Made by a program: the position numbers and the translations under genes. A DNA stretch of 64,000 nucleotides from Liolophura sinensis (taxonomy: Eukaryota > Mollusca > Polyplacophora > Chitonida > Chitonidae), in contig NC_088300.1 of NCBI RefSeq assembly GCF_032854445.1, positions 44,511,682 to 44,575,681 on the forward strand, given 5' to 3'. The notes below the pieces were generated by a model. The model made no database searches, was not told the origin of the DNA, and worked only from the letters and a program-made list of their open reading frames with translations. Position 1 is the first letter of the stretch; every line of letters begins with the position of its first letter. This document shows positions 11,793 through 24,680 of this stretch, one piece after another.

Positions 11793-11990
11793 TCTAGCGT
11801 TATACCAAGCATTTTTTGCCATCTCTCTTTCTTACACACCGGGCAAACTAACGACTAAATGTATATATGAATATGATTAATAGATTTCATAATAAAACCA
11901 ATGGATTTTGTCTTACAGAGAAAAAATAACCACGTTTTTTACTGTCCGCTCATAAAACCTCCCCATCGACATCTTCCAATAAAGTAGTCT
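11793..11990 (+). promoter_or_regulatory. 3' untranslated region and polyadenylation signals of the receptor
   Basis: After the TAG stop there is a canonical AATAAA at 11891-11896, about 100 bases downstream, and a second one near 11980. Either could end the receptor transcript. Signals were read directly; usage is inferred. Confidence 0.55.
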
Positions 11991-13739
11991 CGTTAGGTTG
12001 ACGGACCAGCCAAACAATATGGGATCCGAACATTTTGTAATACAGTCACGTTCTCTCCTTCCGGCCAATTTCACATGGACACTTCTTTTTGCGCGACCAT
12101 ACCGACCTTCGAGTTAAATTTCCTGTGATAGATCAATTGAAGATAGGCATCGAATAGCGTGAACTCTAACGTGCACGTAGGTCTTGCTTACAGGAGAGTT
12201 CTGTTAAATTGACGAAGACATTGCGCTTCTCAGACTAGCAGGTTGCATTAATTTTCCGTCGGGTGCAAAAACTTTGGCTCTAACCTCTATAGTACCTCGG
12301 GTATTTGTTTGGCTGTCGACATGTTTAAGTGAATAGCTGAACCCCAAACAACTTTGCTGCATTCTCATTGGTCTCAACCCGCGAGTCTCATGATAGATTG
12401 TCCTCTAATTTTTTGGACACATTGTACATCTGTTGTCATGCATACGTGCATATGCCACCTACACTGTTAGTAAGATAAAGGAGCAAAATATCAAGTTATA
12501 TTCTGAACTACACATTAGCAATGGACGCGGATTGCTTTTCTTCTCCTATTCACAAATCGTACATTCCGTCTCGGCTACTTAAGTTTGTCATCAACCTGAA
12601 ACGTATGCATCAATTCCTCAAGTACATAGCCACTTTTATAACACTTTATAGTTGAGGTTTAAATTAATATTTTGGATCTGTTGGTATTGTAAGAGGATTC
12701 TTTTCAAAAACTGAGAAAACCTGAGAACATTTTACTGTTTTACTGCGACAACCAAACACCCCCTCCCCCAGGCCAGTATTAAATCTCAGACTGTCTATGT
12801 AGCGCTTGCATTGTCACATGGGATTTAGATTGATTATAGACACATCCTTTGGACTGGCTTAAATTAGAATGATCGCAGTACCCAGTCAAAAACGAAACAA
12901 TATCAATGTGCAAAACAAGAGCTTTTAGGATCATTATCTGGGTTAACATTGTCAGTTGTCACAGTTTTAGCCAGTACTAGAGCTATACTTGTAACAAAAT
13001 GCACATGACAAAAAGGGCGAAAATGCTGGATCAATATAAGCAAACTCCAGTAATAATTAGGTGAGAGTAGACAGATGGTGCATCTATACATCAATGGATA
13101 AAAACGACCTACTTTACGGAAAAAGCAGTCACGTATTTGTACCTTGAAAATAGACATAGATGACCTTAATTTGGAATAACAGTGCATAGCTTAAATATGT
13201 CGACATTTAGTTCTAGTTTGTGGTGAAACTAACAAAAAGAGTCTTCCTATCTCAATGTCTAGCCTCTGTCAAACATTTACAGGAAAAAGAATGGAAACTT
13301 ATAGATTGCGCTGAGGTATAAGCTGCAATGAAAAGAATTTATTGTTGATTGGAAAACTGTGTTGAATTATGAACACTGTTATAAAACCGGGCGTGTATAA
13401 ATGATTTGTCTGCCACACTTTCTTCTACAGATTTTTAAGTGGACTCTTCAATTTGAGTGTCGTAAGCATCAAACACAATCTGCAAGCTGTTCATCAAGCT
13501 GTTCCAGCCCCCTAGCTATGGATACCGTAAATGTACAGGCACTGATATCGGACAGGTCATACTGCCCTCTACCATGATCATTATTTTGCCATTACTTTCG
13601 ATCCCAAATTACAGTTTCACCATCTTTCTTTTCCCTTAAATTTGTAACTTGTCTGATGCAAAAGTTGCTAACCTAACCTTGCTGTCTATAACTGAATTTC
13701 AATACAACAGTAGATATGCAGTACAACTCGGTGCAATGC
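11991..13739. other. No gene seen downstream of the receptor
   Basis: AT-rich intergenic sequence with no repeat family or coding region I can support. Confidence 0.5.
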
Positions 13740-14068
13740 GTTTATATGTGACCTGAGGAAGCACGGACAGATCGTTTCGACGGTCTACACTCTGCTTTGA
13801 GTAATTTGCAGTTGACTATTCAGCTGATTGGGCAGTTCTGTTGTCAAAAGAGTGGAAGAGAGGTATTGCAAGGTCCTGTAACGTAATCACAAAAGATACA
13901 TTTTGAAGCAGAAAATTTCAACTAAAACTTCAGCTGCATGTAACAGACTTCGTCAGATGTGTGAAGTTTAAGTAGGTTAAGCAGTTATGTGTACTCATGA
14001 AAGGAATGTGAAATGAGTTGACTAGTACTGGGTTGGTGATCACAAGCACGGCGACCGGAACTCCATTG
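13740..14068 (-). mobile_element. Retroelement 3' untranslated remnant
   Basis: On the reverse strand, past the stop at 14069, the sequence contains catctgacgaagtctgttac (complement of 13943-13962), the kind of CTGACGAAG block seen at the 3' ends of Penelope-like and related retroelements. A forward-strand cctgaggaagcacggacag with tcgtttcgacgg near 13751-13785 looks like a second, separate 3' remnant. Confidence 0.4.
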
Positions 14069-14398
14069 TTAATCTCTGTAGTGGGAATAGAATCCATACT
14101 CTCTATTTAGGCCTTTTTCAACACAGCTAAATTTGCTTATAATTTGTTGGTCACATATTTCTCTTTCAAGTTGAGTTTTGATGTTTTTTTGTTTCAAGAC
14201 ACAGACTTTCTTATCATTAACTTTATGTTGTTCTTCGTTGAAGTGATGACGTATTAGTTTGTGTAAATTTATTCCTAATGTCGGATTTATGTCCATTAAT
14301 CCGTTTTCAGAGAGGCTGTCCAGTTTGTCCAATATATATATATAGCAGATAGGCAGCGACGACAGGATATTGCATGCAAATACGACATTAGTTATCAC
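14069..14398 (-). pseudogene. Possible C-terminal fragment of a Penelope-like retroelement ORF
   Basis: A 109-residue reverse frame whose last 60 residues look like the C-terminus of a retroelement polyprotein: a basic stretch (LHKLIRHHF, then KQKNIKTQLEREI), then QQIISKF and KGLNREYGFYSHY just before the stop. Penelope-like elements end with an E..WI..L.T...GLN block after the GIY-YIG domain. Here the Trp is replaced and upstream domains are missing, so the copy is dead or diverged. It is directly followed by the 3'-end-like block at 13943. The family call is by pattern recall only; another reverse-transcriptase element is possible. Confidence 0.4.
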
Positions 14399-14509
14399 TT
14401 ATGGTTAATGTTTCCCTTTTTGGTCCAAGCACGGTAGTTCAAGATATGATGAGGGGGCCTAGTTTACATAGGTTTACCGCATGGGAACGTTCCAAATGCC
14501 CGTCATTCT

Positions 14510-14645
14510 TTTCTAGTTGGTTCATTCTGCTCTTACTACACGAAATAATAATAATGGAGTTTTGCTCACGGTGCTTGTGACCACCAGCCCAACCAGTACC
14601 CGTGAACTCATTTCACATTTTCTTTGCCCTTTCATGTGTATGTAT
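14510..14645 (+). mobile_element. Inverted second copy of the retroelement 3' end
   Basis: The reverse complement of this stretch aligns with 13985-14100. Shared blocks include ggtgcttgtgaccacc against ggtgatcacaagcac, aactcatttcacat against atgtgaaatgagtt, and aatggagtt against aactccatt. The two copies are convergent-inverted, about 0.4 kb apart. Confidence 0.6.
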
Positions 14646-17264
14646 ATCTGGTTACCCTACTCCCACATCACACTGGAGTGACAAAGGCTGTTACGTACAG
14701 CTGAAAGCTTATGTTCTAGAAAGAATAATTATGGTGCCACCCATCGATATTTACTGCATTGATAAATTCACACGGCTACTTACATTACTTTCTTAAACCT
14801 ATTCGGAGAGCAATGCGTGTGCACCATTTGATTGCTTGTCTTAAAATGGACCAGACTACCTTCTAAAATACCGCATGCTAGTAAATCTACCTAGTATAGC
14901 ATTGTCATAAGCTCTGCATAGAATTTTTACTGAACCTATAACAGTGTGCCATGATGCAGTGTAATACAACAGTATTTTGGGTCATACATTGCAGGATCAC
15001 CATACAATCTGTGCTTCCCAAAGAGAAAATTATAAAACATACAAGAAAAGAAAAAATAATAAAACGCTGACAAATATTATTCTGTATCGTCTTGGTCAAA
15101 TTCTCACAATCGTCATTGTAAGACATTCATTCTACATGTAACAAATGTCGCACATACAGTATTTTCACCACGAAATAAACTACATATTCCTTGAATACCA
15201 TGTGATTTTGTTTTGGCATATCACAAAATTTGTGATGATACTTAAGTGTTGATACTTAAGACTTTGTAGACATACTTGAGAGCTTTTGGATTTCTGTCTT
15301 AAGATCTGGTCTTCAATTCTGACCTAATCTGTTATCCCCCAAACTCACCCCACCGTCGTCTGCGGGACTGGGGAAGTTATTCTGCTGTTCAGTACAGCTT
15401 ATAATCTTACGGTAAATCTTAGAAAGATATATGTTTGTCAATGTCGCCTTGTAATTGTTGTTAACTCGATTCTCAAAATCCGTGTTGTCTTTAAAGAAAA
15501 GACAACAATAAGCAAATGTAAGTATGCATAGATAAATTATTCCACAGAAAGTTAAAAAGGCATAACTTTATTTTCCTGAGAAACCGCATTTCAAGGTGAG
15601 GAAATCACGCACATTAAAAATCGAAAGCGTCGCCGATTAATCAGTTTTATTCAACAAGGCGCAAGTTATTTCTATACCCCAAAAAAGTCTCTGTTTCCGT
15701 GTATGTCTCCCGAACCCTGTTTTGCCTTTTAACTATATGTACGTGGGGTACGGCTGACGCAACATCGTGTAACGTCAGAAAACATGTCTGTGACCGTTTA
15801 AGACTGTTTTCCCCCCTCTTCCTAAATAACTCGGGTTATTTTATTTTCTTTTTTCATTTAAGACATTATATTAATTACTTCCAAGAAACTACCACGATGC
15901 TCGTCTGGTCCCAAAAAGCGTCTTGGTATGGTATTCAAAATGAGCAGTGACAATATTTTTATATATTGTTATATATTAAACCACTGCAGCTCGACACAGA
16001 GTAGGAAAAGAAAAGAAAACAGGTATTATTAAAGGGATAAAGGTAGTCATTATTGGAGCTAGATGCGTCAGACCTGTAGATGTGTTGATTTATCACGGGA
16101 AGTTGAACTTGATAGGTACTATACAATAGTAAATTATGTGGCCATCAAGCAAAGTTCAGCTCTGTTTTACGACAGTGTTAGTATCTGTAAAACTGACCTA
16201 GGGCGTAAAGTGGACCAAGTAGCAGACAACAGTCCATGCATAAGTAATGCTGCGTCACTTACAACCGTTCCGCAAAGTGTTCCGCCTAGTCCTGAAAGAC
16301 GCAAGTTGTGCCAAGAAAGTAATGCGATTCGCTACCGATAAGGCTTACTGTGCTTGATTACCGACACCCTGTAGTGTATGCTCGGCTATTTACACCATTC
16401 ACAAGTCGCCGATCTCACTGTTGGTAACGTAAGTGCACAAAGGTCTGCCCTTCAAAGCGTGTTAATGAAATCAATATGCAATCGTTAGGCGGCTCTAATT
16501 ATGACAATAATTTAGGGTAAGTGTAAGATTTTTGTTCGTGGGTTATCGACGACAGCATCTAGAATTAACTCACGCGTGAAGTAGTTAAGATCAGTGTACG
16601 TTTAATGGTTACATCATTGAAGGGTTCGACCTACGCCATCAACAGCTTTATGCAGATAGTCGATCCGTGTTATTTGAAGAATGCGGATATAGGCGAGCCG
16701 AGAAACCAAACATCAGTCATACTAAATTGCCTTGAGTCAGTGACGTGTAACGACAAAAGCTGTAAATGGCTGTACCATGGATATACTGAAAGACAACACT
16801 GCAATTAAAAGGCAAAGGAAACTATGGAACTCCATATGTGTGCTATTCATAAATTTTGTTGGCTTCTTTGAGAAAACATATTTTTCAAAAGTCAGAATAA
16901 TTTTATAAAAGGCAATTTCACAGCCGTATGCACACACCCCTGTCTCCGTGTGAATAGCTCAAATTTTCAATGGCTGCTTTAATCATCGCTTTTCTGTTTT
17001 CACTAAGTGAGCCCGCATCGACAGATTTTCAAGGAGCGTGTTTTAGATTCTGATCTCAAACAATCTCTACACGACGAAAAAAAGCTGGAATTTAATTGCG
17101 TTATTGGTTGTTTATCTCCGCGCAATTTCTAGTACCTATTGTCGCGATGTTCAATATTTTTGGTGGTTTAGTTTTGCAAAATGGTAGCTGTTTTGAATAT
17201 ATTATTTAAATGACTGATTCCAAAATCAAAAGCGAGGTTCTGTTAGCTTAAGGGTGGGGTTAAG
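14646..17264. other. No gene seen
   Basis: AT-rich with scattered short frames. A direct repeat tgatacttaag occurs twice near 15235-15260. Between 15640 and 15690 there is weak similarity to 30510-30560 (gcgcaagttatttctat against gcgcgaattatttctat). Confidence 0.45.
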
Positions 17265-17345
17265 GTGAAGCCATATCGTGTTTCCGGCTTCTAGAACATG
17301 ACTTACTCCATAGCCTCGTAAGAATTCCAGATTAATGGTGGATTA
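17265..17345 (+). repeat. Short interspersed repeat, copy 1
   Basis: About 75 bp sharing atcgtgtttccg, aacatg, tccat and cgtaag.attc blocks with 30568-30650 in the same orientation. Family unknown. Confidence 0.5.
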
Positions 17346-18699
17346 ATAAAGTTTAAAGTTTAAGTTTATTTAAATAGTACAGTTTAGTACAGTTTAAATC
17401 TTTCAACTTTTCCGGAGCGCAGTTTAAATTCCCATTATAGGGATTATGTTTTACGGCTGGGTGAGAATTGCTACAGAGTTGAATGCAGCCAAGTGACCAT
17501 AAGCAATGGCTATAAGACAAGCTTCACCGACTAAGGATCGACTGACCCAGATAAATATACATGGATATTTAATGTCACAGTTACTATGTGCTCCAGTATA
17601 AAGTTTTGCTGTCATATTTTAAGTATTTGGCGCTGGCATCACTATTTACTTTAACATGAAGAAAATGAATGACTATAGCTTAACGACGTTTCGGCACCAT
17701 TTTAGCCATATTGTGCCGAACAAAGAACAGAGCTGCATCCTATACTGGCCTGGTATGGAGTAGTTACTGTGTAGCAGAAATTTCAAATACTGTAAGATGT
17801 TGGACATGAAACTAGCCACGTACGCAGAGTTCAATAACTAGAAAATGGGAGATTGTGGGCAACTTGTCTGCAACATCACTTCGTTTAAGTTTATTGCAAA
17901 TTAATATTAGCGTTCTAGAGTGATTTCTGCTGAATATAAGGAATAGAACATCTTGAACTTATACCTGTGTGTGTTTGAAGAGTGCCTCAATACTGGATCT
18001 ATGATCCAAGAGTAAGGAGGGTTTTGCAAAAGAACTTTTCTGAAGGGCTCACCCATACCAGCAGCAGGGATCTTGAGGGACTGACAATATTTATCCATAA
18101 GCTGATAATCTGCCAGTTATTGATTAGCAGCTTGCCTGTGGCAAGCGCTAGTGGCGGAAGGATTTGCTTCGGTAAAGAGCCTCCGGGGACAATGTCGCCA
18201 GAGAAAGACGGGCTTATCCAGCCAGTCGGATAGATTCCTGACCGATGAACTCAATTCTGGTTAAAGGTACGAAGGTTTACCCAAGACAAGCCCCAAGCAT
18301 GTACTGTACAAAGAAATTGTGTTAACTAGGCAAAGCTAACAGGAAATCGTTTCTGTTGGCGGTAATTTTATTTTCCAGACAGTCCATGAGGAAATTACCT
18401 CCTGAAAGAGACTATAGTTCAGTGCTTGGACGATATCCTGACCGCGTCACAATGTTCCGTATACAAACTTTAAACGAAATACCCCGGACCATTTCCTTGA
18501 CTAAAACCACTAGCATCAAGCATCCTCGGCCTAGCATGTATCTCACCGGTCGCAATGTGAGCAGAATTTAAAGCTCAACACCATAGGCATTGCTGACTAG
18601 AATATAATCTCTGTAGACTTAGGTCATACAAAAGCTTCCACAATTAGAATGAAACATATACTGGCAAAAGTCTGAAATAAACAGATGTATAACTAAATA
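17346..18699. other. No gene seen
   Basis: AT-rich. Contains a small direct repeat of gtttaa/agtttag units at 17350-17420; otherwise nothing I can support. Confidence 0.45.
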
Positions 18700-18739
18700 A
18701 CGAAACACCATAACCATATCATGTCAATCATGCACTACA

Positions 18740-19330
18740 TACCATATTTCGATTATGTTGTAAGCGCTCTTATATTGGCGCGGTATCTAGATGATTAAAC
18801 TGTATCCAGATGTTGGCTATACCACATCTGGACTGAATTCTGAGCACTATTGTAAGACTATGTCTTCCATCCTTGATACCATATCGATATGTAGGTCTTA
18901 AGCACTATTGCTTAAATTTCATACATGTATTTTCATTGGACGTTTGATGCATATGAAACATATCATCCACCCTCTGTAACGTGTTCAGGTTTTTAGCGCT
19001 ATTAGTTAGATACCATTCATATATCTTGTCTGGATTTTTGGCTTATTGAACAAAATATCGGCTATGTAACAAATTTTTATTGGTTTCTGAAAACTATATG
19101 AACGATACTATCCATCATTTGTAACTTGTGTAGATGTTGACTATTTTCTAGAAATCGATTAAATCCGATTAAATTCTAAGAACTATAGCCCATCTCTTCA
19201 ATAGCACTATACGACATTTGAGTTTGAACCCAAATAAACAAATGTTAAATTAATGACTGAATCTTGAGAACGATATCACCTATAAACCGTTTTCTTGTAT
19301 ACGGGCTAGATTTTAGGCATTACTGACAGT
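18740..19330. repeat. Highly degenerate tandem repeat (roughly 45-95 bp spacing)
   Basis: A recurring core (ttctgagcactat, cttaagcactat, ttttagcgctat, ttctgaaaactat, ttctaagaactat, cttgagaacgatat, ttttaggcattac) appears about eight times with variable spacing. It looks like an old, decayed satellite. Confidence 0.4.
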
Positions 19331-21045
19331 GTGTGAGGCTGAATGTCAGATTCTTTGAAACGACATGGCAGCTTGAGCCCCATAAACATGCGCTATGCAG
19401 TTTTCGGGATCTCGTCCTTATATGAAACATTGGTGGCATTATTCCTTCGTGATTTTGAATGCAAGCGAAATATTTCAGCCCATATTTATGGTGTAAAAAC
19501 AAGCGACAGTGATTGAAAAGGAGGATCACTCCACTGAAGATAGTGCCGTTGCCTATACCTAACCCATGACCATGCTGCTATTGTCGTTACGTGTGAGTTA
19601 AACGCCCGCTGACCCTTCATTAAGAAACGTTTACTGTCCGGCTAACGAAATCTGAGCTCGATCATATGTGTGCTGGCCTTGTAGTAGTCATCTGTCATGA
19701 ATGCCTATTGATTAGCACAGATATCGAGGATGAGATGCCCACCGGACTCGAGACCCCTTCTCTCCTCCAATCATCCGTTTGATGGCTCCCCCCGCACGGT
19801 AATCACGAGCCTTGCATTCACACGATCATACTCAATTTACCCGGCTATTCTCGCCATTGATTACGGTGTTAATCAAAATTTCTTCATTGAGGTATGGAGG
19901 ATGGTACATGATTTTACCAATGCCTCTAGTGCTGCGCAGAAGGACTTGCTTTCACTTGGCCTGTTTGAAGAGCTACGTTCAAACAAACAAAGAAAGCCAA
20001 TCCCAGCCTATTGATTGGCCGTGGCTGAAGTCTTCGTCCCTCCACAAGTGCTCTCCTGTATTATTCTGTCCCAAAGAATCCAATTAGACGGCCTAGGTCT
20101 CTGGAGGCGACGATCGCTACGGCAACAGACATCAAGCCACTTGTTTCTAGATAACACCGACTTGAATAGGACAAGATGTCAGTTTATCATTATGGTGTTC
20201 TTATTTAAATAGAATAAAGCAAACAGCCATGATGCCGTCGATAATTCCCTGAATACAGACCGAGCTGGAGCAAAAACGCCCTGCTCACAATTCCCAACAG
20301 TCAAAAGGACGTGTTTTCCAGGATGTCCGGAATCAATGAGCGCCATGTTACATCTTCCATTCATTCCCCGTTCATTTTCCATTCATTCCTCTAGCATTGT
20401 GTTGAATCATTACTTGATAAACATTAAGTATCTACAAGCCTCATTATTACAGAAGTGATTAAGGCCCTTTTTGTGATGAAATTTTATTCATCGCACAGAA
20501 TGACAGAGGCTGCTTCCTTTGCTGAACGCATACATGTATGAGCGGTATACTACAATGTACTCTTGTCTACCGTTTTACCATACACTACGCACATATGTCT
20601 TCCAAAGATCAAGTTATGCACAGCGAGCCAGTGGTAATGCATTTTTGTTTCCATCAGCTTTCAGTTATGAAGTAGAACTGTAGTGTACACCAATAATTGA
20701 AAACTGACGATAACCATCTTCTCAGCACACATTTAAACACGCCATGTGCGTGTGTTAAAATGTTTTTTACTCACACACCAATAGAAAACGGAATACAAAC
20801 ACATACAACGTATCGCAAAATATTATTGTCAGATAAAGCCCACAATTCTGAGCCTTTTCAAATAAGCAATACAACACAGAAAACAGAAGTATCGTAAGGT
20901 TTTATTTTTTCTCACAAACACAATGTTACCGAAGTAATAATTTGAGCATACACATAATTGGAGTACTGTAGATAAACTCATCAACTTACCGTGGTGTTGT
21001 TTTCTGAATTAAAGAGAAGGGGTTTCTTTTTTATTAGTGCTCATT
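19331..21045. other. No gene seen
   Basis: Several open frames of 65-95 codons overlap each other at 19730-20210, but none shows a domain or repeats elsewhere in the window. Confidence 0.45.
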
Positions 21046-21300
21046 AAACGACAATCATGCTACTTTGATCAGTGATCAAACGAGGGCAGCGTAGCTGAGT
21101 GACCATTTATGGGCAGTCCTGCTAACAGAGCAATCATGCTCTGATCAATGCACATCAACCAGGTTACCTTGATCATTAAGCAGTGAATAACAGTCATGCT
21201 ACCATGATTAAACGGTAACCGTGCCATGTTGCTCAGTTAGCAGTGATATGGACAATCAGAGTACATGTATCTTGATCAAGACCGTTACGTGATAATCGTA
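21046..21300. repeat. Degenerate tandem repeat of about 60-80 bp
   Basis: Four imperfect units start with (a)caatcatgct or acagtcatgct (near 21050, 21130, 21189 and 21252). Each is followed by ttgatca/catgatta and a gcagtga block. Confidence 0.45.
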
Positions 21301-23065
21301 TTGTTTTTGTTAATTACAGTGTTGAATTACAAATGTACTTTTCTTATTAACTGCGAGGCTATTGTCACATATTGTCTTCTTTATTGCCACTATTTTTTAC
21401 GAGATGAAAAATTTAGCAAACCAATTAAATAAAACATTAAGAAATAAAGTCTTAAAGTTTTGACATACATTAAGCAATGCTAAAATTATTGTTCATAGAA
21501 TGGCTGTTTATTTTGATGAAGCCCGCGCAAAGCACAACAGACACTAAGAAGCTGAAGTTTTATATTTGAAACATTGGGAAATAGGCACATGCCTGCGTTA
21601 AGTTGCTAGACTGACGTTGGATAAAATCGTGAATACATTTTGATGTTCAAGAACAGAACAACTATTCAAAATAAAACTCCTGGAAATGTTGTCCTCAGCT
21701 CCAATATTTAATATAGGAATATTGCGTGGATCGAGATTTCCAGCCCAGACTTACTAGTCAATGGCAGGCAGCCTTATCAATTTCCTTTCATATGTAGTGG
21801 CGGGTTATATTTTTTAATAATTGACACAAGGTAAAGGAGTGCATTTTAAATCAATATTTATATTCTGCTCTTAGGCATATGTATCGAAAAATTTGTACTT
21901 TAGTGACATGAGCTGAACTGGAGGTCGTACGGGGCAGGTCTGTGCTGAGGGTAGATCCATATCTGTTAAAGAAGCAATTACAGGCGCGTCTCCACTAAAC
22001 AGAGAGCCAGTAGTCTGGACACGGCCATAAATCGCTCCCTGCTCGATTCATTATCTCATCGCCAGACAATCGGGATAGAAATTGAAAAGACCTGACAGAA
22101 AAGTTTGATAAGAACTCACTAGACTTTCTAATTTCAATGTCATTATTTCAGCCCGTATCTGCCCCCAGCTTACGGAAGCATGGTCAGTTTCTCTTCTGTT
22201 TTGACTAATTCCATCTGAAGAGAAGAACTCCGAAAAAATGTTACGTGGAGACTTTGGATGGCTTGAAAAGGTATTCATCTTGCCACTTGCGGATTTTTTT
22301 CTGTAGATGGACGGCAGTGCTGAACGTTTTCATTACTGAGGGAGAGTTTATTTTCTGCATCGGTTGGAGTTTTTAATCTTCAACTGTTAAAACATGCTAT
22401 CTTAACTAAATGGCACTTTTAGCTTAATACCAGCCAGATTAAAGGATTTACACTTAGTACGGTGGCCGTACGCAGCACTCATGCTTCTTCACTTACGAAG
22501 GCAAAACCAATTTATTTATTGTACGAAAGCGGATACGCTTAAATCGTAGGGTATAGCTAACTGGCACTGAAACTGTCCCGAAGATCTTTTTATCGCTATT
22601 AAAGCATTCTGTTTTGTTAAGAGCAGCAGTGCACCAAAAAAAAACCCTACAAATTACGTCTAACTGAAGAAGAGTATTTTTTAAAACGTTTGCGTAGGTG
22701 GTACGATGATGTGTGTGCTAGCCAGTGTAAATGAAGTAAAACAAAAATTCAGAAACTACAACTAACCAGGCCAGTCCGGTGCATCTGAATCCAAATGCTG
22801 ATGCTGAAATGCTGCGATGAAAATATCCCGGCGTATGCGGCGCGATTTTTTTTTTTTTTTTTTGGCACGGGCGATCAAGACAACTATTCTTTCGAAGTCG
22901 GTATTTAAAGAGCACATGTTTTGAAACAGTTATCAAGGGAGTTTTTTTTTTGCTAATTTTGATCATAAACACAAATCTCAGAGATGCAACTATACGGCGT
23001 CTCTGTGGAAGGCAGAGAAAATTTGGGGGAAGGGGGGGGGCGGCTACAGTGTTATCGTGTGTGAA
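21301..23065. other. No gene seen
   Basis: AT-rich with homopolymer runs (T near 22850, T near 22940, G near 23030). Reverse frames across the runs are low-complexity artefacts. Confidence 0.45.
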
Positions 23066-23960
23066 AACATATCTTACAGCAGTTAGTTGTGAGATGTGTA
23101 ACCAGTTGTGAAATGCACAGATCTCAAGAGCAGATGGGTGTGAGATATGCAAATAGGAAATCTGTGATCATGATCAGAAATCTCAGAGCAGATGGGTGTG
23201 AGGTATTTAACCAGTAATTGTGTGATCATGAACACAAATCTCAGAGCAGATGGGTGTGAGGCATATAACCAGTAATTGTGTGATCATGAACACAAATCTC
23301 AAAGCAGATGGGTGTGAGATGTATAAGCAGTAATGGTGTGATCTTTCACACACATCTCACAGCTGTTAGTTGTGAGATGTGTAACCAGTTATGAGACAGA
23401 CACAAATCTCAAAGCCCCTGGTTGTGAGATGTATAACCAGTAATTGTGGGATCATGGACACAAATACCAGAGAAGATGGGTGTGAGATGTGAAACCAGTA
23501 ACTGTGTTATGATGGACACAAATCTCAGAGAAGATGGGTGTGAGATGTGTAACCAGTAATTGTGTTATGATCGACATAAATCTCAGAGAAGATAGGTGTG
23601 AGATGTGCAACCCGTAATTGTGTTATGATCGACATAAATCTCAGAGAAGATAGGTGTGAGATGTGTAACCAGTAATTGTGTTATGATGGACACTAATCTC
23701 AGAGAAGATAGGTGTGAGATGTGTAACCAGTAATTGTGTTATGATCGACATAAATCTCAGAGAAGATAGGTGTGAGAAGTGTAACCAGTAATTGTGTTAT
23801 GATGGAGACTAATCTCAAGAGTAGAGCAGTAATTTTGTGATCATGAAATCTACTATCCCCTCAACTGGATGTGAGGTGTCCAAGTAGTCTATGTGTGATC
23901 ATGAAAACAAATCTTAGAACAGTGTGAGGTGAGTAAGTATTTTATTTGTGATGCCAAATT
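23066..23960. repeat. 58-bp minisatellite, about 14 or more units
   Basis: Units begin with tctcagag. Starts fall near 23122, 23181, 23239, 23297, 23354, 23407, 23465, 23523, 23581, 23639, 23697, 23755 and 23813, with exact 58-bp spacing through most of the right half. Each unit carries gtgtgagatgtgtaaccag. Some units are near-palindromic, since acacatctcaca is followed by tgtgagatgtgt. Decayed units extend to about 23960. Confidence 0.9.
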
Positions 23961-24666
23961 TTTAAGGCAGTTCCGTGTGAGGCACGATGATCTTTGTCCG
24001 ATCCAAAAAGGATGAAATGAGGGCAGCCTGAGGTCATACCATAATCGACCAGATCATTCCAGTCGCTTAGAACTCAGGCGGAAGGAAATTCGACGATCAA
24101 TACGTCGCCGTCTTTAAGTACATATGCGGGAAACTGCCTCTTTAAAAAAAACTATGGTTTCGTTTGACAATACAATGTTAGGAATCTTTGTGCTGAGTAT
24201 CGAATGATTCGGTCCGAAACAAATCCGTTATTCTCGTTGTGTGCAGGACTACATGGTGATTTTCACCCAGAAAACACCCTCAAAGAAAGAAACACTACCA
24301 TAGCTAGAAATGCATATTTGTAGCAAACATCTGTGTGCTTAGGATTTGATAATACATGGAACAGTTATATTTTTGCTTTAGTACCCTTCCCACAAAACCA
24401 CAACGCAGCTGGTTTCCCGTCTGCGGATGCCAGCAGCCCAGCAAGATAGTTCACGGGAGTTCAAATGAGTGCTGACCTATTTTTATACCTTACATTAGTA
24501 ATTTCAAAATGGTGTTCACCTTTAGTCACTAGCTTATGATCAGTTACGGCAATAATATAAATGGGAAACGATGTGAATTTGAATTCTGCTAAACAGTTAT
24601 TGTCATGCAGATAAATGAAAAGTAACCACGATAAACAAAGCCACAAAGATATGCAAATCGAGGTCA
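23961..24666. other. No gene seen
   Basis: Unique AT-rich sequence between the minisatellite and the SINE. Confidence 0.5.
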
Positions 24667-24680
24667 CATTTAACATTGAG

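Noticed and set aside
22718-23152. A reverse frame of 144 codons
   Set aside because: It runs through poly-T and poly-G tracts and into the minisatellite, and encodes low-complexity Lys and Pro runs.
23066-23960. CRISPR-like regular spacing
   Set aside because: The full 58-bp unit repeats, with no unique spacers, in a eukaryotic context: a minisatellite.
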